Positions 1-8,228 are shown, numbered from the stretch's first letter. The stretch is 38,064 bases of DNA from Mucilaginibacter sp. L294 (GCF_001636615.1 NZ_LGEK01000047.1:1-38064), one strand, 5' to 3'. Numbers and translations: made by a program. The notes: generated by a model from the sequence alone, not told the origin.

Positions 1-18
1 GATGTGTATAAGAGACAG
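1..18 (+). other. Tn5/Nextera mosaic-end adapter remnant (left)
   Basis: The first 18 bases, GATGTGTATAAGAGACAG, are the Tn5 mosaic end used in Nextera tagmentation adapters, lacking only the first A of the 19-base form. The mirror copy sits at the other end of the window. This is library sequence, not genome; genomic sequence begins at about 19. Confidence 0.97.
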
Positions 19-174
19 GATTATTACTACTGACAAGATCTTGTCAATAATTAAACAAACACTTCGCAACATGTAAGTTAAAGCCTCATACACAGCCATT
101 TATAAAAATACCGTTTTTGTTCCACTTTTTTAGAAATGGAACAAGAAATCACCGATAATAGGCGACTTTATTTA

Positions 175-225
175 GCCCTTTTCCGGCCTTGGTTCGCCCT
201 TTTCCGGCCCTGGTTCGCCCTTTTT
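175..225. repeat. 21-bp tandem repeat, about 2.4 copies
   Basis: A 21-bp unit beginning GCCCTTTTCCGGCC runs at 175-195 and again at 196-216 with a single C/T difference. A truncated third copy starts at 217. Because 21 is a multiple of three, it yields a seven-residue peptide repeat in the overlapping open frame, which I regard as accidental. Confidence 0.85.
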
Positions 226-380
226 GGGATGCCGAAAAACGGAATCACACCTTTGATGATTTTAATTAAGTATTTGATTTATAACACTTTGATGATTTAC
301 ACCTTGTTCCATTTTGTTCCGTTTTGAACAACCTTTTCGCTCTTGTTGTTAACAACGCCACATACATTCGGAAGATTAGA

Positions 381-453
381 TATGTCATGTTGAGCCTGTG
401 GAAACACTTGCTACTATGCCCACCGCACGCCCTTCGACAAGCTCAGGGTGACA
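381..453. repeat. Imperfect inverted repeat, common Bacteroidota intergenic type
   Basis: The left arm GTCATGTTGAGCCTGTGGAA and the right arm, CCCTTCGACAAGCTCAGGGTGAC as read on the plus strand, are imperfect inverted copies of each other, with about 15 of 22 positions matching. From general familiarity, arms of this TGAGC(C/T)TGTCGAA type recur between genes in many Bacteroidota genomes. Function is unknown; they are probably REP-like hairpins. Confidence 0.65.
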
Positions 454-567
454 CCCTGTTTCATTAGTACAATCTTCAACACCAACAACGGTGGGAAACA
501 ACGGCAGAAAGCTGAAAATTAAATATTTCAGGCCGATTAAACACGGCTATTAATTATGCCGTTTATG

Positions 568-575
568 TACATTTG
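568..575 (+). promoter_or_regulatory. Bacteroidota -7 promoter element
   Basis: TACATTTG is an exact match to the TAnnTTTG -7 box used by the primary sigma factor of Bacteroidota. It would start RNA at about 582, twelve bases before the ATG of the protease gene. No clear -33 TTTG is visible. It argues against translation starting at the upstream TTG (573). Confidence 0.55.
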
Positions 576-593
576 GGGCACAACACCTATTAC

Positions 594-1793
594 ATGCCAG
601 CTCACATCAAATACATCCTGTTCTTTGTATCCTTATTAGGCGTACAAGCATCTTTCGCGCAATCAAAACTGCCGGTTATTAAAGCTACCTCAAAAAGTGT
701 TTCTATTAACGATGGCGGCTTTCTTGATAAAAACGCATGGTCGCTTTCGCCGGGCATCAGGCCTGATGTTTACACTGCTGATAGGAGCCGCCAACCCAAA
801 TGGGTTACCTTTTATACCGATATAGATTCGATACGGGTAAAAGTTACACCCGGCAGCACGTTCAATTTTGTGGTGGTGTTAAACGGTAAAGATTCGTGTT
901 TTACCCAAATTGCAAGTGCTATATCACCGGCAAGCATGGTGAAAAACAACGTTGCTACGCACGATACCGTCCCTTTTATCCTTACAGCCGATAACGCCAT
1001 CAGCATAAAAACGATCCTTAACGATACCGATACCCTACTGCTGCACTTTGATGCCAGCTCTTTCGATTTTCATTTTACGCAGAATGCTATCCTCAAAAAA
1101 ACCAGGCTGCTGGCTAACCATGCCGATGCTTTGGCCGGTAAAGCAACACCTAATTACAATAAGTTAAATAAGGCAGCAAAATTACAAATGGGTAGCCTGG
1201 TTTGGCATAATGTAGAGGTATTACCTACCAAAATAACTGCGGATGGTATGGACGGCCGCTTTGGCTGGAACCTTTTTGAGGGCAAACAAGTGGAACTGGA
1301 TTATGATAAAAACATCATGATCGTTCACTCACGCTTACCAAAGGCTTTAAAAGGTTACGTTAAATCGAAAATAGGATTTGCACGTTCCTTTCCTTATATA
1401 AACGGCACGTTTGAAATTGACGGTAAAAAATATACCGGCAATTTTACAATGGATACAGGTTCTGGTCAGGCCCTTATTCTGGACAGCGCCTGGGTAAGCA
1501 ATCAGCATTTCCCTAAAGATCTGAAACTGATCAAATCATCAATACTGCGCGATCCGCGTGGCAATCAATATGAAATTAAGATAGTGCAGGCGCCGCTTTA
1601 CCGTTTAAATGGTTTTGCTTTAAGCAATATCCCTACCCTGCTATTAGCCGGCAAAAACCCCATGGGGTTCGAAATCAATTATTTGGGTAACGACCTGATG
1701 AAACGATTTAATATGATCCTGGATTTTGAAAAGGATAATATTTACCTTAAGCCTAATAAACTAACCCCTTTAAAATATAAAGGCGATTCTTAA
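594..1793 (+). CDS. Secreted retropepsin-like aspartic protease, two lobes
   Basis: A 399-residue protein with an N-terminal signal peptide (hydrophobic run ILFFVSLLGVQASFAQ, cleavage likely after the AQ). The C-terminal half has the catalytic-type motif MDTGSG (Asp at about 287), followed by the pattern MGFEINYLGNDLMKRF and ILDFEKDNIYLKP that is usual for clan AA aspartyl proteases (PF13650-like). An N-terminal half shows the same layout (FILTADNAISIK, then DGRFGWNLFEG and VELDYDKN), but its expected DTG reads FDAS, so lobe 1 looks degenerate. The ATG at 594 is preferred over the in-frame TTG at 573, because the TTG overlaps a -7 promoter box and the ATG begins the signal peptide. It stands alone. 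Substrate is unknown; activity as a single-site protease is uncertain. Confidence 0.82.
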   Translation: MPAHIKYILFFVSLLGVQASFAQSKLPVIKATSKSVSINDGGFLDKNAWSLSPGIRPDVYTADRSRQPKWVTFYTDIDSIRVKVTPGSTFNFVVVLNGKDSCFTQIASAISPASMVKNNVATHDTVPFILTADNAISIKTILNDTDTLLLHFDASSFDFHFTQNAILKKTRLLANHADALAGKATPNYNKLNKAAKLQMGSLVWHNVEVLPTKITADGMDGRFGWNLFEGKQVELDYDKNIMIVHSRLPKALKGYVKSKIGFARSFPYINGTFEIDGKKYTGNFTMDTGSGQALILDSAWVSNQHFPKDLKLIKSSILRDPRGNQYEIKIVQAPLYRLNGFALSNIPTLLLAGKNPMGFEINYLGNDLMKRFNMILDFEKDNIYLKPNKLTPLKYKGDS

Positions 1794-1819
1794 ACCGTTC
1801 TGACAAGGTCCTCTCTTGA

Positions 1820-2078
1820 GGGTAATAGCCCATCAAAAGACAGGATTAAATTTTTAAAGCGCTGGCCTATGCGATTCCCTCCCAACGGGAGGGTGGAGGG
1901 AGGGGTTTAAGCGATAGCTATCACGCATAAACCCCTCCCTGTCGGGCATTTTTCTACCGACCTTAAACCAATGGGGTTTAATAAAAGATGTGGGTACACG
2001 GTAGCCATGGGAGGGAATTGAAGCTACACAATAGCCCCGCTGTCATATCATAGGCTATTACCCGTTGGGAGGGAATCG
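1820..2078. repeat. Nested inverted-repeat block
   Basis: Several perfect inverted repeats are packed here. The 18-mer CGATTCCCTCCCAACGGG (1872-1889) is inverted at 2061-2078. GGGTAATAGCC (1820-1830) is inverted at 2053-2063. AGGGAGGGGTTTA (1897-1909) pairs with 1928-1940 around a near-palindromic loop. CCCTCCC (1877-1883) pairs with GGGAGGG (1887-1893). A further degenerate GGGAGGGAAT copy lies near 2010. No coding potential is seen. It could be a decayed non-autonomous element or a cluster of REP-like hairpins. Confidence 0.8.
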
Positions 2079-2141
2079 TAATGCCGGCACTTTAAACTTA
2101 ACCCATAAATATAGGGGCCTGCGAATCTCAAGCTCATTAAT

Positions 2142-2288
2142 CGTTCCGATGGAACGAAACCACCCCATATGCTATTTCTACCAACCAGGCGTTCCGATGG
2201 AACGAAAAAAGAACCACCTTAGCGTGCCATAGGTACGCATCGTTGGTAGAAACAATATAAGAACGCCTATTTACGTTCCGTAGGAACG
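2142..2288. repeat. Palindrome cluster CGTTCCGATGGAACG
   Basis: CGTTCCGATGGAACG occurs at 2142-2156 and 2190-2204, and the variant CGTTCCGTAGGAACG at 2274-2288. Between the last two lies an inverted repeat TTTCTACCAAC (2175-2185) / GTTGGTAGAAA (2242-2252). Such short palindromes between genes are reminiscent of REP elements. No transposase is present in the window. Confidence 0.8.
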
Positions 2289-2387
2289 TTTGGTGTTCCC
2301 TCCTCGCAGGCTCTTCTTAAAGAGCCCCCGCTACGACACAATTTAAAAAAAAGCGTCAATTACCAAAACGGGTTCAGCGGGTTACTA

Positions 2388-2395
2388 TATTTTTG
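2388..2395 (+). promoter_or_regulatory. Bacteroidota -7 promoter element
   Basis: TATTTTTG matches TAnnTTTG exactly and would give a transcript starting near 2402. The in-frame GTG at 2395 overlaps this box and so would not be translated; this supports the ATG at 2482. No convincing -33 element is visible. Confidence 0.45.
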
Positions 2396-2481
2396 TGATT
2401 TTGGCTAAACCAAACGCAGATTTGGATAAATCCCGACAGCCAAAGCAGCCCATCTTTGTAGTAACAAAAAGAAACTCAATT

Positions 2482-3357
2482 ATGCGCGTATTTGTTACCG
2501 GAGCCACAGGCTTCATTGGTACTGCCATTGTGCAGGAATTAATAAATGCAGGTCACCAGGTGCTGGGACTGGCCCGCTCAGATGCATCAGCCCAAAAGCT
2601 GATCGCGGCCGGTGCAGAAGTTCACCGGGGCGACCTCGAAGATCTGGACAGTTTGAGGAGCGGTGCCGCTCAAACTGACGGTGTGATCCACGCCGGTTTT
2701 ATACATGACTTTACCCGCTTCGCGGAAGTTTGCGGGGTAGATAAAATCGCCATCGAAACCATTGGCGAGGTATTGGCAGGTACTGATCGCCCCTTTATTG
2801 TTACCTCGGGCACAGCCCTGGTTAGCCCGGGGCAACTCGCTACCGAAGATATTAAACCACCTGTTAACCCGGGATGGCCGCGTGCTTCGGAACAGACGGG
2901 CGATTTGGCAGGTGCAGCGTCAGTGCGTTTGTCGCCGTCTGTGCATGGCGACGAGGATAAACACGGGTTTATACCCATACTGGTTAATATCGCTAAAGAA
3001 AAAGGCTTTTCCGCATATATCGGCGAAGGGCTGAACAGGTGGAATGCCGTACATCGTTTGGATGCCGCGCATCTGTTTCGTTTGGCTTTAGAAAATGCTG
3101 AACCCGGTACCCGTTATCATGCTTCTGCCGAAGAGGCGATCACAGTTAAGTCTATTGCCGAAGCTATTGGTAAACAACTTGATCTCCCGGTAAAATCAAT
3201 TACGCCCGAAGCAGCGGCGGAACATTTTGGATGGTTTGCCCACATGGCGGCAATCGACTGCCCTTCATCAAGCAAGTGGACACAAGCACATTTGAACTGG
3301 CAGCCAACACACGCTACCTTATTGACTGATATCGAAAACGGTGTTTATACCAAATAA
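2482..3357 (+). CDS. NAD(P)-dependent epimerase/dehydratase-like SDR
   Basis: A 291-residue Rossmann-fold protein. The N-terminus MRVFVTGATGFIGTAIVQEL carries the extended-SDR dinucleotide motif TGATGFIG. It continues with GHQVLGLARSD and GDLEDLDSL, which are typical of atypical or extended SDRs related to nucleoside-diphosphate-sugar epimerases (COG0451). The catalytic YxxxK is not obvious, so activity cannot be assigned. The ATG at 2482 begins the fold directly; the longer frame from GTG 2395 adds 29 residues of non-family sequence. The next gene starts 4 bases after the stop, and an AraC regulator follows, so the three probably form one transcript. Substrate unknown. Confidence 0.85.
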   Translation: MRVFVTGATGFIGTAIVQELINAGHQVLGLARSDASAQKLIAAGAEVHRGDLEDLDSLRSGAAQTDGVIHAGFIHDFTRFAEVCGVDKIAIETIGEVLAGTDRPFIVTSGTALVSPGQLATEDIKPPVNPGWPRASEQTGDLAGAASVRLSPSVHGDEDKHGFIPILVNIAKEKGFSAYIGEGLNRWNAVHRLDAAHLFRLALENAEPGTRYHASAEEAITVKSIAEAIGKQLDLPVKSITPEAAAEHFGWFAHMAAIDCPSSSKWTQAHLNWQPTHATLLTDIENGVYTK

Positions 3358-3361
3358 AGCC

Positions 3362-4288
3362 ATGAACATTATTGTAACCGGTTCCTTAGGGAACATTAGC
3401 CTGCCGCTGACAGAAACATTAGTTAAACAGGGCCATACCGTAACCGTGGTGAGCAGCGATCCTAAAAAACAAGCCGCTATCGAAACCTTAGGCGCCATAC
3501 CTGCCATTGGCTCGATCGCTGATGTCGCTTTCCTGACCGATACTTTTAAAGGTGCAGACGCGGTTTACACCATGATCCCGCTGAGTTTTACCGAGCCTGA
3601 CCTGGGAGCATATATGCGCCGGATGGCGCAGAACTATGCAGAGGCGCTGAAAGCAGCCGGTACCAAACGGATAGTTGTTATGAGCGGCTGGGCGGCAGAC
3701 CTGGTTAAGGGTGAAAATATAGAACATATATTTAACGGTTTGGATGCCTCCATCACCATTATGCGGCCGGGTTCGTTTTACACCAACTTCTATCAATCCA
3801 TAGACCTGATCAAAGGCAAGGGTTTTATCGGTAAATTCCTGACGCTGCGCTATTCCGGGCTTTGGGCTTTGCTAACCGGCAAGACCGGCCTGCTGATGGG
3901 GAACTATGGTGGCGACGACCGGATCGTTTTCGTATCGCCCAGGGATATCGCGGATGCCGTGGCAGAGGAACTCTTATTACTGCCCCAGGAGAAAACCATT
4001 CGTTACGTTGGCAGCGAAGAAATGACCTGTAATGAAGCTGCCCGGATCATTGGTACCGCAATAGGCAAACCCTGGTTAAAATGGATGTTGCTTTCTGATA
4101 AGGAAATGCTGCAGGGATTAAAAATGGCCAAATTGCCGGAAAAACTGGCGGAGACCTTAGTAGAAATGCAGGCGGCTATGCACAGTGGCAAAACGCTGGA
4201 AAACTTTCATCAAAACAAGCCCAAAATGGGCAAGGTAAAACTGGCTGATTTCGCTAAGGAGTTTGCAGCAGTGTACCACCAAAAATAA
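3362..4288 (+). CDS. NmrA-like NAD(P)-binding protein
   Basis: A 308-residue protein starting MNIIVTGSLGNISLPLTETL, a Rossmann GxxGxxx nucleotide-binding turn. It contains RIVVMSGWAADL and IMRPGSFYTNFYQS, features of the NmrA/HSCARG branch of atypical SDRs (PF05368/PF13460). Such proteins act as NAD(P)H-dependent quinone or azo reductases or as redox sensors; which applies here cannot be read from sequence. The start is 4 bases after the stop of the preceding SDR, and the AraC gene follows after 12 bases. The pairing of two NAD(P)-binding proteins with an AraC regulator suggests a small inducible detoxification or redox module (inference). Confidence 0.83.
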   Translation: MNIIVTGSLGNISLPLTETLVKQGHTVTVVSSDPKKQAAIETLGAIPAIGSIADVAFLTDTFKGADAVYTMIPLSFTEPDLGAYMRRMAQNYAEALKAAGTKRIVVMSGWAADLVKGENIEHIFNGLDASITIMRPGSFYTNFYQSIDLIKGKGFIGKFLTLRYSGLWALLTGKTGLLMGNYGGDDRIVFVSPRDIADAVAEELLLLPQEKTIRYVGSEEMTCNEAARIIGTAIGKPWLKWMLLSDKEMLQGLKMAKLPEKLAETLVEMQAAMHSGKTLENFHQNKPKMGKVKLADFAKEFAAVYHQK

Positions 4289-4300
4289 GTATCTTGTGTT

Positions 4301-5224
4301 ATGAATAACCACCAGCTTTTTCGTTTTCATACGATCACTGAATATCACCGCGCGGCGGGCTTACCTAAGCCCGCCCACCCGCTGATCAGCCTGGTGCATA
4401 TGGAAGAATTGAACAGGCCACTGGCAGAAGGCCCATTCAGTTTAACCTATGATTTTTATTCCATCTCGCTGAAAAGGATGAAGAACGCCAAATTCAAATA
4501 TGGCCAGCAGGCCAGCGATTTTGATGAAGGTGTGCTTTTCTTTATGTCGCCCGGCCAGGTATTTGGTATGGATATTGAAAAGGGCAGCGTAGTGCACCGG
4601 CCGGAAGGCTGGATAATTCTGATCCATCCGGATTTTTTGTGGAATACCACGCTGGCTAAAACCATCAAACAATACGAGTTCTTTAATTATTCGGTTTATG
4701 AGGCGCTGTATTTATCAGACAAGGAAGAAACGATGCTTACCACCATCGCGCAAAATATCGAGCAGGAGTACCATGCCAATATCGATCGTTTCAGCCAAAG
4801 TGTGATCATTGCCCAACTGGAACTTTTGCTGACCTATTCGGAGAGATTTTACCAGCGCCAGTTCATCACCCGTAAGATAGCCAGCCACGAAATACTTACC
4901 CGGTTGGAAGACCTGCTTACCGCTTATTTTAACAGCGGTGAGCTTGCCAAAAAAGGCCTGCCCAGCGTTACTTATATTGCCGAAGCCTTAAATATTTCAC
5001 CCGGTTATCTCAGCGGTTTGCTTAAATCCCTTACCGGGCAAAATACCCAGCAGCATTTGCACAATAAGCTGATTGAACTGGCTAAGGAAAAACTTTCGAC
5101 CACCAGCCTATCCGTTAGTGAGATTGCCTATGAGCTGGGCTTTGAACATTTGCAATCCTTCAGTAAACTATTCAAGACCAAAACCAAGCTCTCGCCAATG
5201 GAGTTCAGGCATTCTTTCAATTAA
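4301..5224 (+). CDS. AraC family transcriptional regulator
   Basis: A 307-residue protein. The C-terminal 90 residues form the double helix-turn-helix of the AraC/XylS family: VTYIAEALNISPGYLSGLLK, then LSVSEIAYELGFEHLQSFSK and the signature end FKTKTKLSPMEFR. The N-terminal 200 residues resemble a cupin-like sensory domain (FFMSPGQVFGMDIEKG) but give no ligand. It is the last gene of the SDR-NmrA-AraC group, 12 bases after the NmrA-like gene, and may control that operon. This arrangement of an AraC activator with reductase-like SDRs is common in Bacteroidota. The 113 bases after it hold no clear terminator. Confidence 0.93.
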   Translation: MNNHQLFRFHTITEYHRAAGLPKPAHPLISLVHMEELNRPLAEGPFSLTYDFYSISLKRMKNAKFKYGQQASDFDEGVLFFMSPGQVFGMDIEKGSVVHRPEGWIILIHPDFLWNTTLAKTIKQYEFFNYSVYEALYLSDKEETMLTTIAQNIEQEYHANIDRFSQSVIIAQLELLLTYSERFYQRQFITRKIASHEILTRLEDLLTAYFNSGELAKKGLPSVTYIAEALNISPGYLSGLLKSLTGQNTQQHLHNKLIELAKEKLSTTSLSVSEIAYELGFEHLQSFSKLFKTKTKLSPMEFRHSFN

Positions 5225-5337
5225 GCCAGGCTAAAGCTATTTTTCGATCAAAGTACCATGCGCCCGCATGCAAAGCAACGCAGAATCCACGATGTAAGCC
5301 AGCTACGACAAAATTTCACCTACAAAAATTGAATAAA

Positions 5338-6135
5338 CTAAAACAAGAAAGTAAAGCCCTGTCCTTTTGATGGCTTTTTCATTTCCTCAAATTTTTCAAT
5401 TTCCTGGTTAAGTAAAAACGCATATTCACCAGCCATAAATTCACGGAATATCTCTATGTTTTCTTGTTGACGCGTATCAATCAGCGCCTGGATATAAGCC
5501 GCTTTATTTTCGCTCTGTACTATTGCCAAAGGAAGGTTAAACCAGGCTTGAATATAATTCATTAGCAGTCGGGATGTTCTGCCGTTACCATCATAATACG
5601 GATGAATGCTGACAAGGCTGAAATGCGCGTCAAAAGAAAGATTTAGTTGTTCAGCTATAGATAATGGAGAATTAATAGCCTCATTAAGCTTTTTTACCAG
5701 ATCCCTGGTCAAACGCTCTACTTTGTCAAAATTTGGAAAATATGAAACACCTGCAGTAACATTGCCTTTTCTAAATGCTCCGGTTCGGGAATCCACAGTT
5801 CCTAACATAGTGTTATACACCTTGCCGGTATTTTTCATCACTAAAGCGTTGATCTCTTGTAAAAGAGATATGCTTAATACTCTTCTTGCTTTTGCGTTTT
5901 CAATAGAAAAAACCAAGGCTGCATGATGATCAGTAACCATTAAGCTTTCTTCTAATGGTTTCCCGTTAGGAGTTCGCCCCTCATTGATCAAAACCTGTGT
6001 TTCCACCTCGGTCAATGTCGACCCCTCGATCCTGGTAGAATGATGATCGATAGCGATCAGGTTAAACCGATCATGATCGATCACCTCAGCTATTCGAAGG
6101 TCATTGTACTTTTTTATCAGGTTAACTATTTCCAT
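5338..6135 (-). CDS. Fic family protein, class II (N-terminal inhibitory helix)
   Basis: A 265-residue Fic-fold protein. The catalytic motif HPYYDGNGR (residues 178-186) matches HPFx(D/E)GNGR, so it should transfer AMP, or another nucleotide moiety, from an NTP to a hydroxyl side chain. STRIEG (33-38) matches the inhibitory helix (S/T)xxxE(G/N). Its position before the Fic core makes this a class II, self-contained protein needing no separate antitoxin. FPNFDKVERL is the usual flap region. The ATG at 6135 is chosen; a GTG directly upstream (6138) is also possible. No partner gene adjoins. The target is unknown; the role is more likely regulatory or housekeeping than toxic. Confidence 0.92.
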   Translation of the reverse strand: MEIVNLIKKYNDLRIAEVIDHDRFNLIAIDHHSTRIEGSTLTEVETQVLINEGRTPNGKPLEESLMVTDHHAALVFSIENAKARRVLSISLLQEINALVMKNTGKVYNTMLGTVDSRTGAFRKGNVTAGVSYFPNFDKVERLTRDLVKKLNEAINSPLSIAEQLNLSFDAHFSLVSIHPYYDGNGRTSRLLMNYIQAWFNLPLAIVQSENKAAYIQALIDTRQQENIEIFREFMAGEYAFLLNQEIEKFEEMKKPSKGQGFTFLF

Positions 6136-6208
6136 CACTTTATTATGCGAAAATAGTTATAAATTATTGTCCGTTTTATAGTTTTTTACCGGGATACCGA
6201 GGCTATTC

Positions 6209-6811
6209 TTAAACCGTAGGCAGGCGCCAGTTATTGCGTACCGCCAATATGCGGATGGTGCAGATAAGCACTACGGAGATAGCCTCGGCCACCTGATGCT
6301 CTACTATGGGCAGCAATAATATATAACAGATGCCTCCTGCAATACAGGCAGTAGCATAGATCTCTTTATGAAACAGCACCGGGATATGGTTTAGCAGCAT
6401 ATCGCGCAGCACGCCGCCAAAGCAACCGGTAATGGTACCCAATGCAATGCAAACGCCCGGGTTAAGGTTAGCTGCCAGGCCTTTCTGCACACCAATTACA
6501 GTGAACAAACCCAGGCCAAGCGCATCAAACAAAAACAGGGTAACCTTCAGGTTTTTAACCAGCCGTTTAAAACTGATGGTGAGGATAGCCGTAGCCAGGA
6601 TAACAAGCGGGGTGGTTACATCGCGCATCCATGATACGGGGGTGTTGCCTATCAAAACATCGCGCAGGGTACCGCCGCCAATAGCAGTTACAAAACCGAG
6701 GATGAGTACGCCAAACAGATCCAACCGCTTTTGCATGGCCGAAAAAGCACCCGATATGGTGAAGGCAATAGTGCCCAGTATTTCAATAATGGTTGAAAAG
6801 CTTAAGTGCAT
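6209..6811 (-). CDS. TRIC/UPF0126 family cation channel protein
   Basis: A 200-residue integral membrane protein made of two tandem glycine-rich halves, each with the family motif: GGGTLRDVLIG (first half) and GCFGGVLRDML (second half). About seven hydrophobic segments are visible. This is the prokaryotic trimeric intracellular cation channel family (formerly UPF0126, YicG-like). Members conduct monovalent cations in structural studies; the physiological role in bacteria is unclear. The ATG at 6811 follows an exact -7 box (6825-6832). It is convergent with nothing and divergent from the PLP enzyme gene. Confidence 0.92.
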   Translation of the reverse strand: MHLSFSTIIEILGTIAFTISGAFSAMQKRLDLFGVLILGFVTAIGGGTLRDVLIGNTPVSWMRDVTTPLVILATAILTISFKRLVKNLKVTLFLFDALGLGLFTVIGVQKGLAANLNPGVCIALGTITGCFGGVLRDMLLNHIPVLFHKEIYATACIAGGICYILLLPIVEHQVAEAISVVLICTIRILAVRNNWRLPTV

Positions 6812-6824
6812 ACCGTTTGTAATA

Positions 6825-6832
6825 CAAACCTA
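6825..6832 (-). promoter_or_regulatory. Bacteroidota -7 promoter element for TRIC gene
   Basis: On the minus strand this reads TAGGTTTG, an exact TAnnTTTG. Transcription would start about 7 bases further, giving a very short leader before the ATG at 6811. No clear -33 box. Confidence 0.45.
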
Positions 6833-6917
6833 AACTTTTGTATTGATATAACCATTCGCTTTGGTTTTTAAGGCTCAGATACCTATCATTGCGAAATATT
6901 TCTTTTTTCTATCCATC

Positions 6918-8162
6918 ATGACTAAACAAAAAGGATTCACAACTACCCTGTTACATGCCGATCGCCTTCGCAAACCGGAGTTTGGCGCTTTGCATCAGCC
7001 AATACATACCGCTGTAACCTGGGGTTTTGATGATGTGCAGGACCTGGTAAACGTATTCCAGAATAAGGCAAAGGGTTTTGCCTATTCAAGGCAGGGCAAC
7101 CCTACTACGGCAGCCTTAGAAAGTAAAGTTACCATGATGGAAAACGGGTTGGCTTCTGTAAGTTTTTCTACAGGCATGGCCGCTATTATGGCAACTATTT
7201 TTGCATTGGTGAAAGAAGGCAGCCACATTATTGCCAGCTCTTACCTGTTTGGTAACACCCGCAGTATATTACAAACCTTTACCGAAATTGGACTGGATAT
7301 CTCTTTTGTAGACGCCACCTCTGTTGAAAATATAAAGGCCGCTTACCAGCCAAACACCTGTATGGTGATGGTAGAAACCATTGCCAACCCCGCAACCCAA
7401 ATTGCCGACCTTGAAAACATAGGCAACTTTGCCCAGGAAAAAGGTTTGATATACGTGGTTGATAATACCATGACCTCGCCCTACCTGTTTAAACCGGTAA
7501 CGGTTAAGGCATCGCTCGTCATAAACTCGTTAACAAAATACATTGGCGGCCATGGCAACGCGCTTGGCGGTAGTGTAACTGATACCGGTTTGTACGACTG
7601 GGCAAATTACCCCGGAATTGCAGATATACTACGCGAACAAATAAAACCCGAACTGCTTGGCATCACCCAGATCCGCAAGCGCGGCTTGCGCGATGGCGGC
7701 GGTACATTAGCGCCCGAAGCTGCGCATGTGATATCGGTGGGTGCCGAAACGCTGGCCTTAAGGCTTGACCGCTCTTGCGCTAACGCGACTGCACTGGCCG
7801 AATACCTGCAATCGCACCCGCTTATCAGCAAAGTTTATTACCCGGGGTTAAAGGACCACCCACAGCATGAGCTCTCAAAAAAACTATTCCGTTATAATGG
7901 CGGATTGATGAGCTTTGCCTTAAAAGATGGGGTTGATGTATTTGCCTTTTTAAACAGGCTGCAGGTAGTTATTAAAAGTAGTAACCTGGGTGATACCCGC
8001 ACACTGGCTATACCTGTTGCGCAAACCATATTTTTTGAACTGGGTGCCGAAAAACGCGCCGAAATGGGCATCCCCGAAGGGATGATCCGCCTATCGGTTG
8101 GTATTGAAGACCGCGAAGACCTGATGGAAGATTTTAAACAGGCGCTTGACGGCGCTAACTAA
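6918..8162 (+). CDS. PLP-dependent Cys/Met metabolism enzyme (cystathionine gamma-synthase/lyase family)
   Basis: A 414-residue fold-type I PLP enzyme (PF01053). The Schiff-base lysine lies in SLTKYIGGHGNALGG (Lys about 207). The cofactor aspartate is in VVDNTMTSPYL (Asp about 182), and FAYSRQGNPTT (Tyr 56, Arg 58) contacts phosphate from the neighbouring subunit. The family covers cystathionine gamma-synthase, O-acetylhomoserine sulfhydrylase and methionine gamma-lyase; the sequence alone does not separate them, so I give no symbol. ATG 6918 starts the conserved region, and the 19 extra residues of the longer frame look like translated leader. It is a single-gene unit closed by a strong terminator at 8185. 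Confidence 0.93.
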   Translation: MTKQKGFTTTLLHADRLRKPEFGALHQPIHTAVTWGFDDVQDLVNVFQNKAKGFAYSRQGNPTTAALESKVTMMENGLASVSFSTGMAAIMATIFALVKEGSHIIASSYLFGNTRSILQTFTEIGLDISFVDATSVENIKAAYQPNTCMVMVETIANPATQIADLENIGNFAQEKGLIYVVDNTMTSPYLFKPVTVKASLVINSLTKYIGGHGNALGGSVTDTGLYDWANYPGIADILREQIKPELLGITQIRKRGLRDGGGTLAPEAAHVISVGAETLALRLDRSCANATALAEYLQSHPLISKVYYPGLKDHPQHELSKKLFRYNGGLMSFALKDGVDVFAFLNRLQVVIKSSNLGDTRTLAIPVAQTIFFELGAEKRAEMGIPEGMIRLSVGIEDREDLMEDFKQALDGAN

Positions 8163-8184
8163 GCTCCATCAGCTTTAATTATAC

Positions 8185-8216
8185 AAAGGCAAACGAACCA
8201 TCGTTTGCCTTTTTTG
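8185..8216 (+). terminator. Rho-independent terminator after PLP enzyme gene
   Basis: A perfect 12-bp stem AAAGGCAAACGA (8185-8196) / TCGTTTGCCTTT (8201-8212) with loop ACCA, running into a T tract. It ends the plus-strand PLP enzyme transcript 22 bases after its stop codon. Confidence 0.92.
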
Positions 8217-8228
8217 TTGCGATGGTAA

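Larger units (their letters stand above)
19..567. other. Gene-free leader with short repeats
   Basis: I see no convincing gene here. The stretch holds a hairpin TTGTTCCA/TGGAACAA (117-124 and 137-144), a 21-bp tandem repeat (175-216 plus a partial third copy), and an imperfect inverted repeat of a common Bacteroidota intergenic element (about 381-453). A 63-codon open frame at 136-327 merely translates the tandem repeat and has no other support. Confidence 0.6.

Noticed and set aside
136..327. Open frame of 63 codons beginning at an ATG
   Set aside because: It only translates the 21-bp tandem repeat (ALFRPWF repeats) and has no promoter, family or conserved context.
573..593. In-frame TTG start ahead of the protease gene
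   Set aside because: It overlaps the -7 promoter box and adds residues before a normal signal peptide; ATG 594 is better.
2395..2481. N-terminal extension of the first SDR from GTG 2395
   Set aside because: The start codon lies within a TAnnTTTG box, and the extra 29 residues do not resemble the family, whose fold begins at ATG 2482.
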